42,754 nucleotides of DNA, from NCBI GenBank assembly GCA_900299415.1, contig OMJT01000162.1, positions 1 to 42,754 on the forward strand. The letters run 5' to 3'. The first letter of the stretch is position 1. Each line of letters starts with the position of its first letter. Source of the stretch: Opitutales bacterium (GTDB lineage Bacteria; Verrucomicrobiota; Verrucomicrobiia; Opitutales; Opitutaceae). The translations under genes were made by a program, and so were the position numbers. Positions 1 to 9,295 of the stretch are shown here, in pieces. Under the pieces are notes generated by a model. The model was not told the DNA's origin and did not search any database. It saw nothing but the letters and a program-made list of their open reading frames with translations.

Positions 1-262
1 AGAGGGGCCGCCCGACCGCCGAGGCGGACTGGCCGTCCCAGTAATTCACCCCTAGCAGGACGAGCGATTTCACCCCGGGCAACACGGCCGCTGGGTCGAG
101 GCGCTTGGCCGCCGTGCGCTCCATCCAGTGCATGTCGGCGTGCAGCCCGCCCGCGAGCCAGGCGGCCAAGCCCGAGGACGGCTGCGGTGACACCGTGGCA
201 AACCGCACCTCGTCAAATCCCAGCGCACGCAGGCGCCCGCGCAAGGACTCCGTTCCGCTCAT
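1..262 (-). CDS. queG: Epoxyqueuosine reductase QueG, N-terminal part (runs off the left edge)
   Basis: Reverse-strand translation MSGTESLRGRLRALGFDEVRFATVSP...GLAAWLAGGLHADMHWMERTAAKRLDPAAVLPGVKSLVLLGVNYW matches the QueG N-terminus; ATGA overlap with the upstream shikimate kinase stop. Confidence 0.8.
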   Translation of the reverse strand, partial: MSGTESLRGRLRALGFDEVRFATVSPQPSSGLAAWLAGGLHADMHWMERTAAKRLDPAAVLPGVKSLVLLGVNYWDGQSASAVGRPL

Positions 263-816
263 GAACCCGGGGCCGCGGACGGAGGACGCCAGCCCGCGGC
301 ATCGCGGCGGTAGGCGCGCACGACATGGGCAATCACCTCGAGCAACGGCCGGCCGTCGGTCAGGATCACCGTGCCCGCGCGCCGGTAGATGGGTTCGCGT
401 TGGTTGTAGAGCGTGCGGATCCGTTCCGCCGGATCCTCCACGGCGAGCAGTGGACGGTGGGTCGTCCCGCTGGTGCGGCTGAGGATGGTGTCGAGCGAGG
501 CGTGGAGGCAGACGACCACACCGTGGGCCTGTAACAGCTCCAGCATGCCCGGCTGGACCACGAGCCCCCCGCCGCAGGCCACCACGCGCCCAGACGCCGG
601 GTGTCCGGAGGCGATGAACTCACGCTCCCGCCGGCGGAACTCGGGCTCGCCGTCCTCCGCGAAGATCTGGGCGACCGTCTTGCCGCTCGTGCGCTCGATT
701 TCGTGGTCGCTATCGAGGAAGGAGAAGCCCAGCCGCACGGCCACGGCGCGGCCGACGGTGGTCTTGCCGGTGCCCATGAACCCCACGAGGTAGAGGTTGA
801 CGTCGGGTCTGGACAT
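259..816 (-). CDS. aroK: Shikimate kinase
   Basis: Walker A GFMGTGKTTVGRAVA, DSDHEIE, CGGGLV and RPLL motifs; start chosen at MSRPDVNLYLVGFMG inside the longer ORF 259..1113. Confidence 0.9.
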   Translation of the reverse strand: MSRPDVNLYLVGFMGTGKTTVGRAVAVRLGFSFLDSDHEIERTSGKTVAQIFAEDGEPEFRRREREFIASGHPASGRVVACGGGLVVQPGMLELLQAHGVVVCLHASLDTILSRTSGTTHRPLLAVEDPAERIRTLYNQREPIYRRAGTVILTDGRPLLEVIAHVVRAYRRDAAGWRPPSAAPGS

Positions 817-855
817 GGCGTGAGGAAAGGCGGCGCGGCGGCCTTGCCAACGCCG

Positions 856-888
856 AAAAAAGGCCCGCCCCCAGAGGAGGCGGGCCCG
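856..888 (-). terminator. Rho-independent terminator of the FKBP gene
   Basis: ggcccgcc/ggcgggcc stem with an A6 tract on + strand (U-run on - strand), just 3' of the 909..1748 CDS. Confidence 0.75.
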
Positions 889-908
889 AAAGGGTTTATC
901 CGGGAGGA

Positions 909-1748
909 TTACTTCGTGACGGCCGGGGACGGCAGCGTCGGGCCGACCGAGGCGGGTCCCGGGGTCGCCTTGAAGTCGATCAGCTCGACCTCGAAAATCA
1001 GGGCCGAGTTGGGCGGGATGCCTTGGCGGCCGTCCTCGCCGTAGGCGAGCTTCGAGGGGATGTAGAGCTTGATGCGGCCACCCTTGTTGATCTTTTGGAT
1101 GCCTTCCTTCCAACCCTCGATGACGTTCGCGAGTTCGAAGGTGACGGGATCGGCCTTGCCGTCCGCGCCGGTGTCGAAGGTGGAGTCAAAGACCTCACCG
1201 TTGATCATAGTGCCCTTGTAGTTGGCCGTGACGGTGTCAGTGGTCTTCGGGTTGGCGCCGGTGCCCGGCTTGAGGATCTCGTAGCCGAGACCGCTGGCGG
1301 TGAACTGTACGCCGCCCTTGGATTTGAGGTCGGCAAAGAACTTCGTGGCCTCGGCCGTGCCCTTCGTCTTGAGCTTGTCAATGTAGGCATCCTGGCGCTT
1401 CTGCACGTACGCCTCAACCTCGGGCCCGATAACATCGAGGGAAACCGGAGCCTCCTTGTCGGAAGCGGCGATCTTGAAACCGTTCCAGACGCTGGCGAGC
1501 TGGTCGGCGGTGAAGTCGAAGGTGTCGACCTGGCTGTTTTTGCCCATTACCCAGCCGATCACCTGGAGGATCTCGGTCTCGGTATGGGTGGCCGCAGCCT
1601 TCGCGGCGGGGGCCTTCGTGATCGAGGGCGGAGCGGACGGGGCCGCGGACGACGGGGTCAGGGCGGGAAGCTTCACTTCCTGGGCGGACAGCGCCGTGAA
1701 CGCGCCGAGGCCGCCGAGAGCGAGCAGAAGGGAAACGTAGGGTTTCAT
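909..1748 (-). CDS. FKBP-type peptidyl-prolyl cis-trans isomerase with signal peptide
   Basis: GTGANPKTTDTVTANYKGTMINGEVFDSTFD...VIEGWKEGIQKINKGGRIKLYIPSKLAYGEDGRQGIPPNSALIFEVELID is a canonical FKBP domain. Confidence 0.93.
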   Translation of the reverse strand: MKPYVSLLLALGGLGAFTALSAQEVKLPALTPSSAAPSAPPSITKAPAAKAAATHTETEILQVIGWVMGKNSQVDTFDFTADQLASVWNGFKIAASDKEAPVSLDVIGPEVEAYVQKRQDAYIDKLKTKGTAEATKFFADLKSKGGVQFTASGLGYEILKPGTGANPKTTDTVTANYKGTMINGEVFDSTFDTGADGKADPVTFELANVIEGWKEGIQKINKGGRIKLYIPSKLAYGEDGRQGIPPNSALIFEVELIDFKATPGPASVGPTLPSPAVTK

Positions 1749-1933
1749 GCGGTGTGGTGTGGGTGTAGAGGTAGGGCGGGGTCTTTTGTTCCGGAAAACT
1801 CAAGGCGTGCCAGCCGCCCCGGGTGAATGCAACCCTTTAGGCGGGTGCTTTCAGAATGGTAAGGATTGGCCGCAACCGCCCCCCAGTCCCCGCTTGTCTC
1901 GCCCGGAACGCACTGCTTCCCTCCCGCCCCCAC

Positions 1934-3841
1934 ATGAACGCCGACCAATTCTGGACGAGCCAGGACGGACAGATCCTGCAGGTGAAGAACAAGGACGAGC
2001 AGTTCGTCACCCTGACGCTCGCGTTCTGGCCGCGCAACCCGGCCGAGTTCGAGTTCCTCAAAGCGAATCTCACCGCCCTCCGCTATTCCGAGCGGAGCTC
2101 CCTCGCCCGGATCGGCATCGAGATGCTCGTCCATGGCGGCCCGGTCTTAGATGGAAACCGGTTGGTCATGACGGTTGACGCCTTTCTGTACGACCCGAGT
2201 TTTCCCAACGCCCCTTACTGGAAGAAGCTCCTCCGCAGCGGCGCCCCCGTTGGCCGCCTCTATTTTGCCCCCGCCGCGGCCAAGCTCACGACTGCCGAAA
2301 TCTGGGCCGCGATTCAGGAGAACGATCTTAAGCTGCCCGACACGATCAGCATTGACCGCGTTGGCCGCGTGTTCCTCACGCCCCACCAGGTCTCATATAC
2401 GCTCAACCCCCGCCTGCAGCGCCATAACTTCGAGCACGTCGTCAGCGGCCACGCCGGCCGCGGGTTCCTCGACAAGGTCCAGCTCCGCCACGACCGTTCG
2501 CCACTCACCATCCCGCCCCGCTCCGGCATCCTCACCAGCTGCTCCATGTACCTCAAGGAGCACTATGTCGTGCTCAACCAGGGCGAAGGCAATTTTGGCA
2601 TCCACACGAGCGCTGTGCTGCTCGACCCGATCAAGACCTTCGGGACGAACGTCATGCTCGAGATCTACAACACCGGCGACCAGCCGGTCGTGAATCCGGT
2701 CGTCTCGGTCGAGATCTTCCGCGCCCCCGAGGTCAACGACCCCGAGATCAAGTCCCTCGCGAAGAAACGCGTGCGCCTCCTCGGCACCGCCACCGACATC
2801 TTCCAGTGCCTCGACAACAACCCGGCCCAGGACACCGGCGAGGCCCGCCCGCGCACCAAGATCACCGTCCGCGGCCAGAGCGGCTCGATGGAGAACCGCT
2901 GCATCTTCGTCCGCGCCAACGAGGACCTGCGCAAGTTCCTTGAGGCGGACGCCTGCCCGCTCGGCAGCCGCACCATGATCCAGGCGCTCGACAACGCGCC
3001 AGCCGACTCGGACACCCTCATCATCGACTTCTTTCCGGACCTGCTTGAGCACATCGAGCTCCTCACCCGCCTCGGCGACGTGAAGCTCCGCCGCATCATC
3101 TTCCGCAGGGCCTCCCGAACCCACGGCTACTTCCTGTCCAGCAACGCCCACGCCCGGCTCGACACGTTCAACAGCATCAGTGTGCAGGTCTACTGGTACG
3201 ACGAGTTGACCAAGGACCTCTATCTCCACACCTACAAGAAGGAGCACGGCTTCTTCGTCCGCGAGGAGATGGCTCGCCGCTTTCAGGAATCCACCGTGCT
3301 CGCGTTCTACGGCTCGGCCGTCGGGCTCGATCAGGCGGACACCGACCGCATCTCCAATCTCGTGGAGAAGCTCACCAAGTTCATCGGCCACAACCTCGGC
3401 GTGCTCACCGGCGGCGGCGGCGGCGTCATGCGCCTCGCCACCGACCAGGCCCGCGGTCGCGGCGCGCTCACCGGCGCGTGCTTCCTCGAGCTCGAGGCCC
3501 AGCCGCCGGAGCTCGGCGTGGACTTCTTCAACACCTTCCAGGAGTCGTCTCGCCACTTCCGCCAAAAATGGTTCGAGGCGGCCGATTTCTGCATCTTCAA
3601 CGTCGGCGGCGTCGGCACCCTCGAGGAGATCGGCATCGAGCTCTGCAACCTGAAGCTCGGGATCCGCCCCCGCGTGCCCTACGTCTTCTTCAACGCCCGC
3701 TACTGGGGCGACCTCAAGGGCCAGATCGACGAGATGATCCGCAGCAAGCGGGCCCCCGAGTGGCTCGCCGACTACATCCTCTTCTCCGACGATCCCGACG
3801 AGGTCGTCGCCTTCTACCGCAAGAAACTCCACGTGCTCTGA
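1934..3841 (+). CDS. LOG/SLOG family (Rossmann-like nucleotide-binding) protein with a long N-terminal region containing a putative dUTPase/dCTP-deaminase-like domain
   Basis: C-terminus [26 protein letters not shown]...[16 protein letters not shown]...[19 protein letters not shown] is LOG-like; start at [13 protein letters not shown]; stop overlaps the purD start. Confidence 0.85.
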   Translation: MNADQFWTSQDGQILQVKNKDEQFVTLTLAFWPRNPAEFEFLKANLTALRYSERSSLARIGIEMLVHGGPVLDGNRLVMTVDAFLYDPSFPNAPYWKKLLRSGAPVGRLYFAPAAAKLTTAEIWAAIQENDLKLPDTISIDRVGRVFLTPHQVSYTLNPRLQRHNFEHVVSGHAGRGFLDKVQLRHDRSPLTIPPRSGILTSCSMYLKEHYVVLNQGEGNFGIHTSAVLLDPIKTFGTNVMLEIYNTGDQPVVNPVVSVEIFRAPEVNDPEIKSLAKKRVRLLGTATDIFQCLDNNPAQDTGEARPRTKITVRGQSGSMENRCIFVRANEDLRKFLEADACPLGSRTMIQALDNAPADSDTLIIDFFPDLLEHIELLTRLGDVKLRRIIFRRASRTHGYFLSSNAHARLDTFNSISVQVYWYDELTKDLYLHTYKKEHGFFVREEMARRFQESTVLAFYGSAVGLDQADTDRISNLVEKLTKFIGHNLGVLTGGGGGVMRLATDQARGRGALTGACFLELEAQPPELGVDFFNTFQESSRHFRQKWFEAADFCIFNVGGVGTLEEIGIELCNLKLGIRPRVPYVFFNARYWGDLKGQIDEMIRSKRAPEWLADYILFSDDPDEVVAFYRKKLHVL

Positions 3842-5133
3842 TGCCCGCCCTCCCCTCATCCGTCCTGGTCGTCGGCTCCGGCGGTCGTGAACATGCGCTG
3901 GTGCGTGCCCTGCTCGCCAGCCCGGCGCGGTCCCGCGTGCTTTGCGCCCCGGGCAACGCCGGCATCGAGCAGGACGCCCCGTGCTTCCCGGTCGGAGCCG
4001 AGGACATCGCCGGTCTCGTGGCCCTCGCCCAACGGGAGAAGGTCCAGTTTGTCGTCGTTGGACCTGAAGTGCCGCTCTCCCTCGGACTGGCAGACCAGCT
4101 CCGTGCCGCCGGCATCCCGACCTACGGTCCCGGGGCTGCGGGCGCCCGGCTCGAGGCCTCCAAGATCTACACCAAGGAGATCCTGCTGAAGCACCGGATC
4201 CCCACCGCTGCCGCGGCTTTCTTCGACAGCGTGCCGGCCGCCATCGCCTATGTGCGCTCCCGGCCGGCCCCGATCGTGGTCAAGGCCGACGGCCTCGCCG
4301 CTGGCAAAGGCGTGGTCGTCGCCGCCTCGCATGCCGAGGCCGAGGCCGCCGTGCGTGACGCGCTCGAGGGAGGCCGCTTTGGCGCCTCCGGGCGCCGCAT
4401 CCTCATCGAGGACTGCCTCATTGGTGAGGAGACCTCGATCCTCGTCGTCGTCTCGGGCCGTGACTATGTCATTCTCCCGACCTCGCAGGACCACAAACGC
4501 ATCGGCGATGGCGACACCGGGCCGAACCCCGGCGGCAGGGGCGCCTATTCGCCCGCCGAGGTCGTCACCCCCGAGCTACTCGCGCGCATCGACCGCGAAA
4601 TCGTCGGCCCGTCGGTCCGGGCCATCGCCGACGAGGGCATCGATTTCCGGGGCACGCTCTTCATCGGCCTCATGCTCACACCCACCGGGCCGAGCGTGAT
4701 CGAGTACAACACTCGTTTTGGTGACCCCGAGACGCAGGTCGTGCTCCCGCGCCTCGAGACCGACGTGCTCGCGCTGCTCTGGGCCGCTGCCAATGGCGCG
4801 CTCCGCGGCACCGTCCTCAACGTGCGCAACGACTACGCCCTCTGCGTGGTTGTCGCCGCCCAGGGCTACCCCGATGCCTACCCCAAGGGCGCCGTGCTCA
4901 CATTCCCGCCCGCCAGCAGCCTCCCGCCCGCCACCTTCTTCATCCACGCCGGAACCGTGAAAAACGCCGCTGGCCAGATCGTGATGAACGGCGGCCGGGT
5001 CCTCGGCGCCACCGCACTGGCCCCTTCCCTGCGCCAGGCCGCCGACCGCGCTTACGCGGCATGCGATGCGCTCCAGTGCGCCGCCAAGTACTACCGTCGC
5101 GACATCGGCGCCCGCCAGCTCCAGCGCCAATGA
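3841..5133 (+). CDS. purD: Phosphoribosylamine--glycine ligase
   Basis: [26 protein letters not shown]...[22 protein letters not shown]...[14 protein letters not shown]...[14 protein letters not shown]; full-length GARS. Confidence 0.96.
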   Translation: MPALPSSVLVVGSGGREHALVRALLASPARSRVLCAPGNAGIEQDAPCFPVGAEDIAGLVALAQREKVQFVVVGPEVPLSLGLADQLRAAGIPTYGPGAAGARLEASKIYTKEILLKHRIPTAAAAFFDSVPAAIAYVRSRPAPIVVKADGLAAGKGVVVAASHAEAEAAVRDALEGGRFGASGRRILIEDCLIGEETSILVVVSGRDYVILPTSQDHKRIGDGDTGPNPGGRGAYSPAEVVTPELLARIDREIVGPSVRAIADEGIDFRGTLFIGLMLTPTGPSVIEYNTRFGDPETQVVLPRLETDVLALLWAAANGALRGTVLNVRNDYALCVVVAAQGYPDAYPKGAVLTFPPASSLPPATFFIHAGTVKNAAGQIVMNGGRVLGATALAPSLRQAADRAYAACDALQCAAKYYRRDIGARQLQRQ

Positions 5134-5861
5134 TGACCGCGCGCGCCAGATTCGGCCGGCGGCTTGGCCCCCTTTTGCTTGTTGTGTCGGCGGCCTTCGG
5201 CGCGGTTGCAACGCCCCCCGCGACTTCCCCCGCCCCGGCACCAGCCGGCGTGCTCGGCCAGAACCTTGATTATCTCCGCGTGCGCGAGGTCCCGGTCGGC
5301 CTTTCGTCGGGGCAGCCCTCGGCCACCGGCGCCCTTGTGCTCGACCTACGTTATACACTGGCCGGCGCTGACGGCGGCCGGGAGCTCACCGCCTGGCTTC
5401 GCTCCCGCGCCCGCGCCTCGGCCCCGATCCTCGTGCTCTTCAATGGTGCCACTGCCGAGAACCTCGTCGCCGCGCTCGGCCTAGGCACGCTCCCGCCGGG
5501 AGTCGTCACTCTCGCCCCGGCCGGCGCAAGCCTGCCCGCGGACGTGCTGGTTAATGTCGACCCGGCAGCCGACCGCGCGGCCTACGACGCGTTTGCCAAC
5601 GGAACTCCGCTCTCGAACCTGGTCAACGCCGCCACGGACAAGCCCCGCTTCGACGAGGCCGAACTGATCCGTCGTGACGCCGAGGAAAATGCCACGGGCA
5701 AGGCCGCCCCCAAGGCTGCGCCTCAGCCCAACAGCGGCCGCGGCGGACCGCCTGGCCGCCGTGGCGGTGGACCGCCCCAGCGACCGCCAACGGTCGACGC
5801 CCTCCTTCAGCGCGCGGTACAATTCCACCGCACCCTCCTCGCGCTCGGCCGGATCAAGTAG
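5130..5861 (+). CDS. Hypothetical secreted protein with Gly/Pro/Arg-rich C-terminal linker
   Basis: ATGATG overlap with purD stop; hydrophobic N-terminus [27 protein letters not shown]; no family recognised. Confidence 0.65.
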   Translation: MMTARARFGRRLGPLLLVVSAAFGAVATPPATSPAPAPAGVLGQNLDYLRVREVPVGLSSGQPSATGALVLDLRYTLAGADGGRELTAWLRSRARASAPILVLFNGATAENLVAALGLGTLPPGVVTLAPAGASLPADVLVNVDPAADRAAYDAFANGTPLSNLVNAATDKPRFDEAELIRRDAEENATGKAAPKAAPQPNSGRGGPPGRRGGGPPQRPPTVDALLQRAVQFHRTLLALGRIK

Positions 5862-6017
5862 TCCGAGGATCGGCCGAGCTGGGCCACTGCGAGGCCAAAA
5901 ATCGGAAGTACGATTCTCAGTTACTCGCCCCTCAAACCCGTCGAACCTCCGCTCGCCGGAACTCGTAATCCCGTTTTGCCTTTCGGCGGAAATCCTGCCC
6001 TTTCCCTCCGTCCGCCA

Positions 6018-6497
6018 ATGCCCGCGCCCGGTCCCATCGTCACCGTCTGTACCGCCAACATCTGCCGCAGCCCCATGGCGGCCGGGCTCCTACAGCACGC
6101 ACTCGCCGGCCAGGCCGAGCCGCTCAAGTCACTCCAGGTGGTCTCCGCCGGCGTCGCCGCCCGCACCGGCGAGCCCGTTTCCGAGAACTCCGTGACCGCG
6201 ATGAAAAAGGCCGGCATCGACATCGCCGGTGCCCGCAGCCAGCCGCTGAGCGCCCGGTTGGCCCAGGAGGCCTCGCTCATCCTCTGCATGACCGAGTCAC
6301 ACCGGGCCATGATCAATCTCACGCTCAACCCGCCGCCCCGGCACTTGTACCTCTTCCGGGAGTTCCTGCCCCGCGGGGCCGACAAGGAGATCGGGGACCC
6401 CTATGGCGGCCCCCTCAAAGTCTACGAAGCTTGCCGCGACGAAATGGTCGAGGCGATCCCCTCGCTGCTGGCGTTTCTGAGGACGCATTACGCATAA
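6018..6497 (+). CDS. Low-molecular-weight protein-tyrosine-phosphatase family protein
   Basis: IVTVCTANICRSPMAAGLLQHAL (C-x5-R-S P-loop) and later IGDPYGGPLKVYEACRDEM (DPY motif). Confidence 0.9.
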   Translation: MPAPGPIVTVCTANICRSPMAAGLLQHALAGQAEPLKSLQVVSAGVAARTGEPVSENSVTAMKKAGIDIAGARSQPLSARLAQEASLILCMTESHRAMINLTLNPPPRHLYLFREFLPRGADKEIGDPYGGPLKVYEACRDEMVEAIPSLLAFLRTHYA

Positions 6498-6655
6498 GCC
6501 CGGTGCACGACCCGGTCCCGCCGCGAAATTCTCTGTCGGCCTGAACCGGACGAACTGGTTGATGACAGGATTCAGTATTGCCCGCGCCGCGCTTTCACCT
6601 TCGCCTCGCGGCTTCGTCGATTCCGATTTCCGAACTTTCCTCTCCTACACCCACG

Positions 6656-7921
6656 ATGCTCAACGCCACGCCGCTCCCCCAGCTCGACCCCGAGCTCTAC
6701 GCTGCAATCGCCGCCGAATTTGCCCGCCAGCAGAGCCACATTGAGCTGATCGCTTCCGAGAATTTCACCTACCCGGCGGTCCTGCAGGCCCAAGGCAGCG
6801 TGCTAACAAACAAGTATGCCGAGGGCTACCCGGGCAAGCGCTGGTACGGCGGCTGTGAGTACGTCGACAAGGTCGAGCAACTCGCGATCGACCGCGCCAA
6901 GCAGCTCTTCGGAGCCGAGCACGCCAACGTGCAACCGCACTCCGGCTCCCAGGCCAACTTCGCGGTCTATACCTCCGCGCTCCAGCCGGGCGACAAGATC
7001 CTCGGCATGAACCTCAGCCATGGCGGCCACCTCACCCACGGCAACCCCGCCAACTTCTCGGGCAAGCTCTACCAGTTCGTGCAATACGGCGTGCGCGAGG
7101 ACAACGGCCTGATCGACTACGACGAGCTCGCCGCCATCGCCCAGCGCGAGAAACCGAAGATGATCACCGTCGGCGCCAGCGCCTATTCGAGGGTGATCGA
7201 CTTCGCCCGCATGGGCGAGATCGCCCGCTCCGTCGGCGCACTGCTCTTCGCTGACATCGCCCACATCGCCGGCCTCGTCGCCGCCGGACACCACCCTTCG
7301 CCCTTCCCGCACGCCGACTTCGTCACCACCACCACGCACAAGACCCTGCGCGGCCCCCGCGGCGGCCTGACCATGTGCAAGGCGGCCCATGCGAAGGCCA
7401 TCGACTCGGCGGTTTTCCCCGGCGGCCAGGGCGGCCCGCTCATGCACGTCATCGCCGCCAAGGCCGTGTGCTTCGGCGAGTGCCTCAAGTCGGAGTTCAA
7501 GACCTACTCGGCCCAGATCATCAAGAACTCCCGCGCGCTTTGTGCCGCGATGCAATCCCGCGGCTACCGGGTCGTCTCGGGAGGCACCGACAATCACCTC
7601 TTCCTCGTCGACCTGCGCGCAAACCTCCCAGAACTCACCGCGAAGAAGGCGCAGGAGACCCTCGATCTCGCCAATATCACCTGCAACAAGAATACCGTGC
7701 CGTTCGAGACGCGCAGTCCCTTCCAGGCCTCGGGCATCCGCCTCGGCACGCCGGCGGTTACCACCCGCGGCCTCGTCGAAAAGGACATGGACGAGATCGC
7801 CGCCAACATCGACGCCGTCCTCAAGGCCATCGGCACCCCAAACGAGGCCGCCGTCCTCGCGGAGACGAAAAAACGCGTCCTCGCCCTCACCGCGCGGTTC
7901 CCGCTGCCCTACAAGCTCTGA
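6656..7921 (+). CDS. glyA: Serine hydroxymethyltransferase
   Basis: [43 protein letters not shown]...[14 protein letters not shown]; canonical SHMT. Confidence 0.97.
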   Translation: MLNATPLPQLDPELYAAIAAEFARQQSHIELIASENFTYPAVLQAQGSVLTNKYAEGYPGKRWYGGCEYVDKVEQLAIDRAKQLFGAEHANVQPHSGSQANFAVYTSALQPGDKILGMNLSHGGHLTHGNPANFSGKLYQFVQYGVREDNGLIDYDELAAIAQREKPKMITVGASAYSRVIDFARMGEIARSVGALLFADIAHIAGLVAAGHHPSPFPHADFVTTTTHKTLRGPRGGLTMCKAAHAKAIDSAVFPGGQGGPLMHVIAAKAVCFGECLKSEFKTYSAQIIKNSRALCAAMQSRGYRVVSGGTDNHLFLVDLRANLPELTAKKAQETLDLANITCNKNTVPFETRSPFQASGIRLGTPAVTTRGLVEKDMDEIAANIDAVLKAIGTPNEAAVLAETKKRVLALTARFPLPYKL

Positions 7922-7940
7922 TCGGCCGGGAAGGGTCAGG

Positions 7941-7974
7941 GTGGAACGTGAGGATCGAGAAAGTGAGAGTTAAA
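7941..7974 (+). repeat. Copy of imperfect dispersed intergenic repeat (GTGGAAmGTGrGGATCGwGAAAGTGArrGT)
   Basis: gtggaacgtgaggatcgagaaagtgagagttaaa aligns to 37078..37112 with about 28/35 identities counted by eye. Confidence 0.6.
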
Positions 7975-7985
7975 CTTGACCCATC

Positions 7986-8336
7986 ATGCGCCTCGTCCGG
8001 CTCAAGTCCTTCGCTCTCTCCCTGCCGCAGACGACCACCGTCAGCCAGTGGGGTTGCCTCGTCTTCAAGGTCGCGGGCAAGGTCTTTATCATCCTCTCGC
8101 TCGACGGCGCCCTGCCCGACGGCATCTCGCTCAAGTGCACGCCGGAGGAATTTGACGCGCTGACCGAGCGCGACGGCTTCATCCAGGCGCCCTACTGCGC
8201 GAAACGGCACTGGTTCCGCCTCAACGACCTCTCCCTGGTCCCGGAGTCAGAACTGCAGGGGCTCATCCGGCGCAGCTTCGACCTCGTCGTGGCGAAGCTG
8301 CCGAAAAAAGTGCAGGCGACCCTCGCGGCCAATTAG
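7986..8336 (+). CDS. MmcQ/YjbR family protein
   Basis: ~116 aa; WGCLVFKVAGKVFIILSLDG...SLKCTPEEFDALTERDGFIQAPYCAKRHWFRL is typical of MmcQ/YjbR proteins. Confidence 0.85.
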   Translation: MRLVRLKSFALSLPQTTTVSQWGCLVFKVAGKVFIILSLDGALPDGISLKCTPEEFDALTERDGFIQAPYCAKRHWFRLNDLSLVPESELQGLIRRSFDLVVAKLPKKVQATLAAN

Positions 8337-8408
8337 GGCCGGATTTCATCGGGATTTCACGGTCTGGGCCTTGCCGCCCGCGGCACAACCTGACGTCCTA
8401 AGCGCCGG

Positions 8409-8795
8409 ATGGATCCCATCGGCACCACCCCCAAAGGACCGAAGCCGCTGCTGCGGCTCCCCGCTGCCATCGGCCTCGTCCTCGGCGCCGTCGCCTCACT
8501 GGGCTACATGTTCCGCACCGGCTCCAGGAACCAGTCGATCGTCCTGATGCTGATGTTCGCCGGGTGGGTCGCCGCGCCGTATGCCGCCGGCGCATTCGCC
8601 CATCGCCGGGCGCGGACGTGGCCCGCCGCCGCGCAAAACCAGCTTCACACCCTGCTGCTCTTTCTCGCGGCGGTCCCGCCGGTCATCTACGCCCATCCCC
8701 CGACCCGCCAGCCAGCCTCAGTCTTCCTGCTCGTCCCGGTCGCCTCAGGCGTTCTGCTGGCGGGCGGCTGGTTTGTCCTGGGCAGGAAGCGTTGA
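8409..8795 (+). CDS. Hypothetical small membrane protein (about 4 TM segments)
   Basis: Hydrophobic segments (LLRLPAAIGLVLGAVASLGYMF, SIVLMLMFAGWVAAPYAAGAFA, LLLFLAAVPPVIYA, VFLLVPVASGVLLAGGWFVLG). Confidence 0.6.
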   Translation: MDPIGTTPKGPKPLLRLPAAIGLVLGAVASLGYMFRTGSRNQSIVLMLMFAGWVAAPYAAGAFAHRRARTWPAAAQNQLHTLLLFLAAVPPVIYAHPPTRQPASVFLLVPVASGVLLAGGWFVLGRKR

Positions 8796-8833
8796 ACGGA
8801 GACCGGCCTTGGCCCAAGGTCGCTGCCTGCCCC

Positions 8834-9220
8834 ATGAGCACTCCCCCCGCCCCCGCGTTGGCTGAGATCGGCCAAATCGCCCTCACCGTCAGCAATGTCA
8901 CGGCCGCGAAGGTTTTCTATCACGAGGTGCTGGGCCTGAAGTTCCTCTTCGATGCCGGGCCGAACCTCGCGTTCCTTGCGGCGGGAGGCGTCCGGCTGAT
9001 GCTCACGAGCGAGGGCGGCGCCGGGAATGTCGGGAAGAACTCGGTGCTGTATTTTCGGACCCCTTCAGCCGCCGCAAGCTACGAGGCGGTGATCGGACGC
9101 GGCGCCGAGGGCGAGCGGGCCCCCCAGCTGGTTGCGAAGATGCCTGACCATGAGCTGTGGATGGCATTCGTCCGCGATCCCGACGGCAACCTGGTCGGCT
9201 TGATGGAAGAGCGGCGGTAA
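8834..9220 (+). CDS. VOC (glyoxalase/bleomycin resistance) family protein
   Basis: IGQIALTVSNVTAAKVFYHEVLGLKFLFDAGPNLAFLAAGGVRLML...FVRDPDGNLVGLMEE. Confidence 0.9.
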   Translation: MSTPPAPALAEIGQIALTVSNVTAAKVFYHEVLGLKFLFDAGPNLAFLAAGGVRLMLTSEGGAGNVGKNSVLYFRTPSAAASYEAVIGRGAEGERAPQLVAKMPDHELWMAFVRDPDGNLVGLMEERR

Positions 9221-9235
9221 CATCGCTGTCAGAAT

Positions 9236-9261
9236 CCAGGGAACATCGCGTTGTTCCTTGG
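9236..9261. promoter_or_regulatory. Operator-like inverted repeat upstream of MFS transporter
   Basis: CCAGGGAACA-TCGCGT-TGTTCCTTGG, 9/10 arm match, about 35 bp before the proposed GTG start. Confidence 0.4.
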
Positions 9262-9295
9262 CGTCGTTGCGGGAAGCCTTTTGGCTCCGGCCAAC

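Noticed and set aside
2393-3859. 488-aa minus-strand ORF opposite the LOG fusion
   Set aside because: Shadow ORF; no domain signal, whole length overlaps a convincing sense CDS
6498-6655. Possible glycine or other riboswitch upstream of glyA
   Set aside because: No recognisable conserved riboswitch core sequences seen
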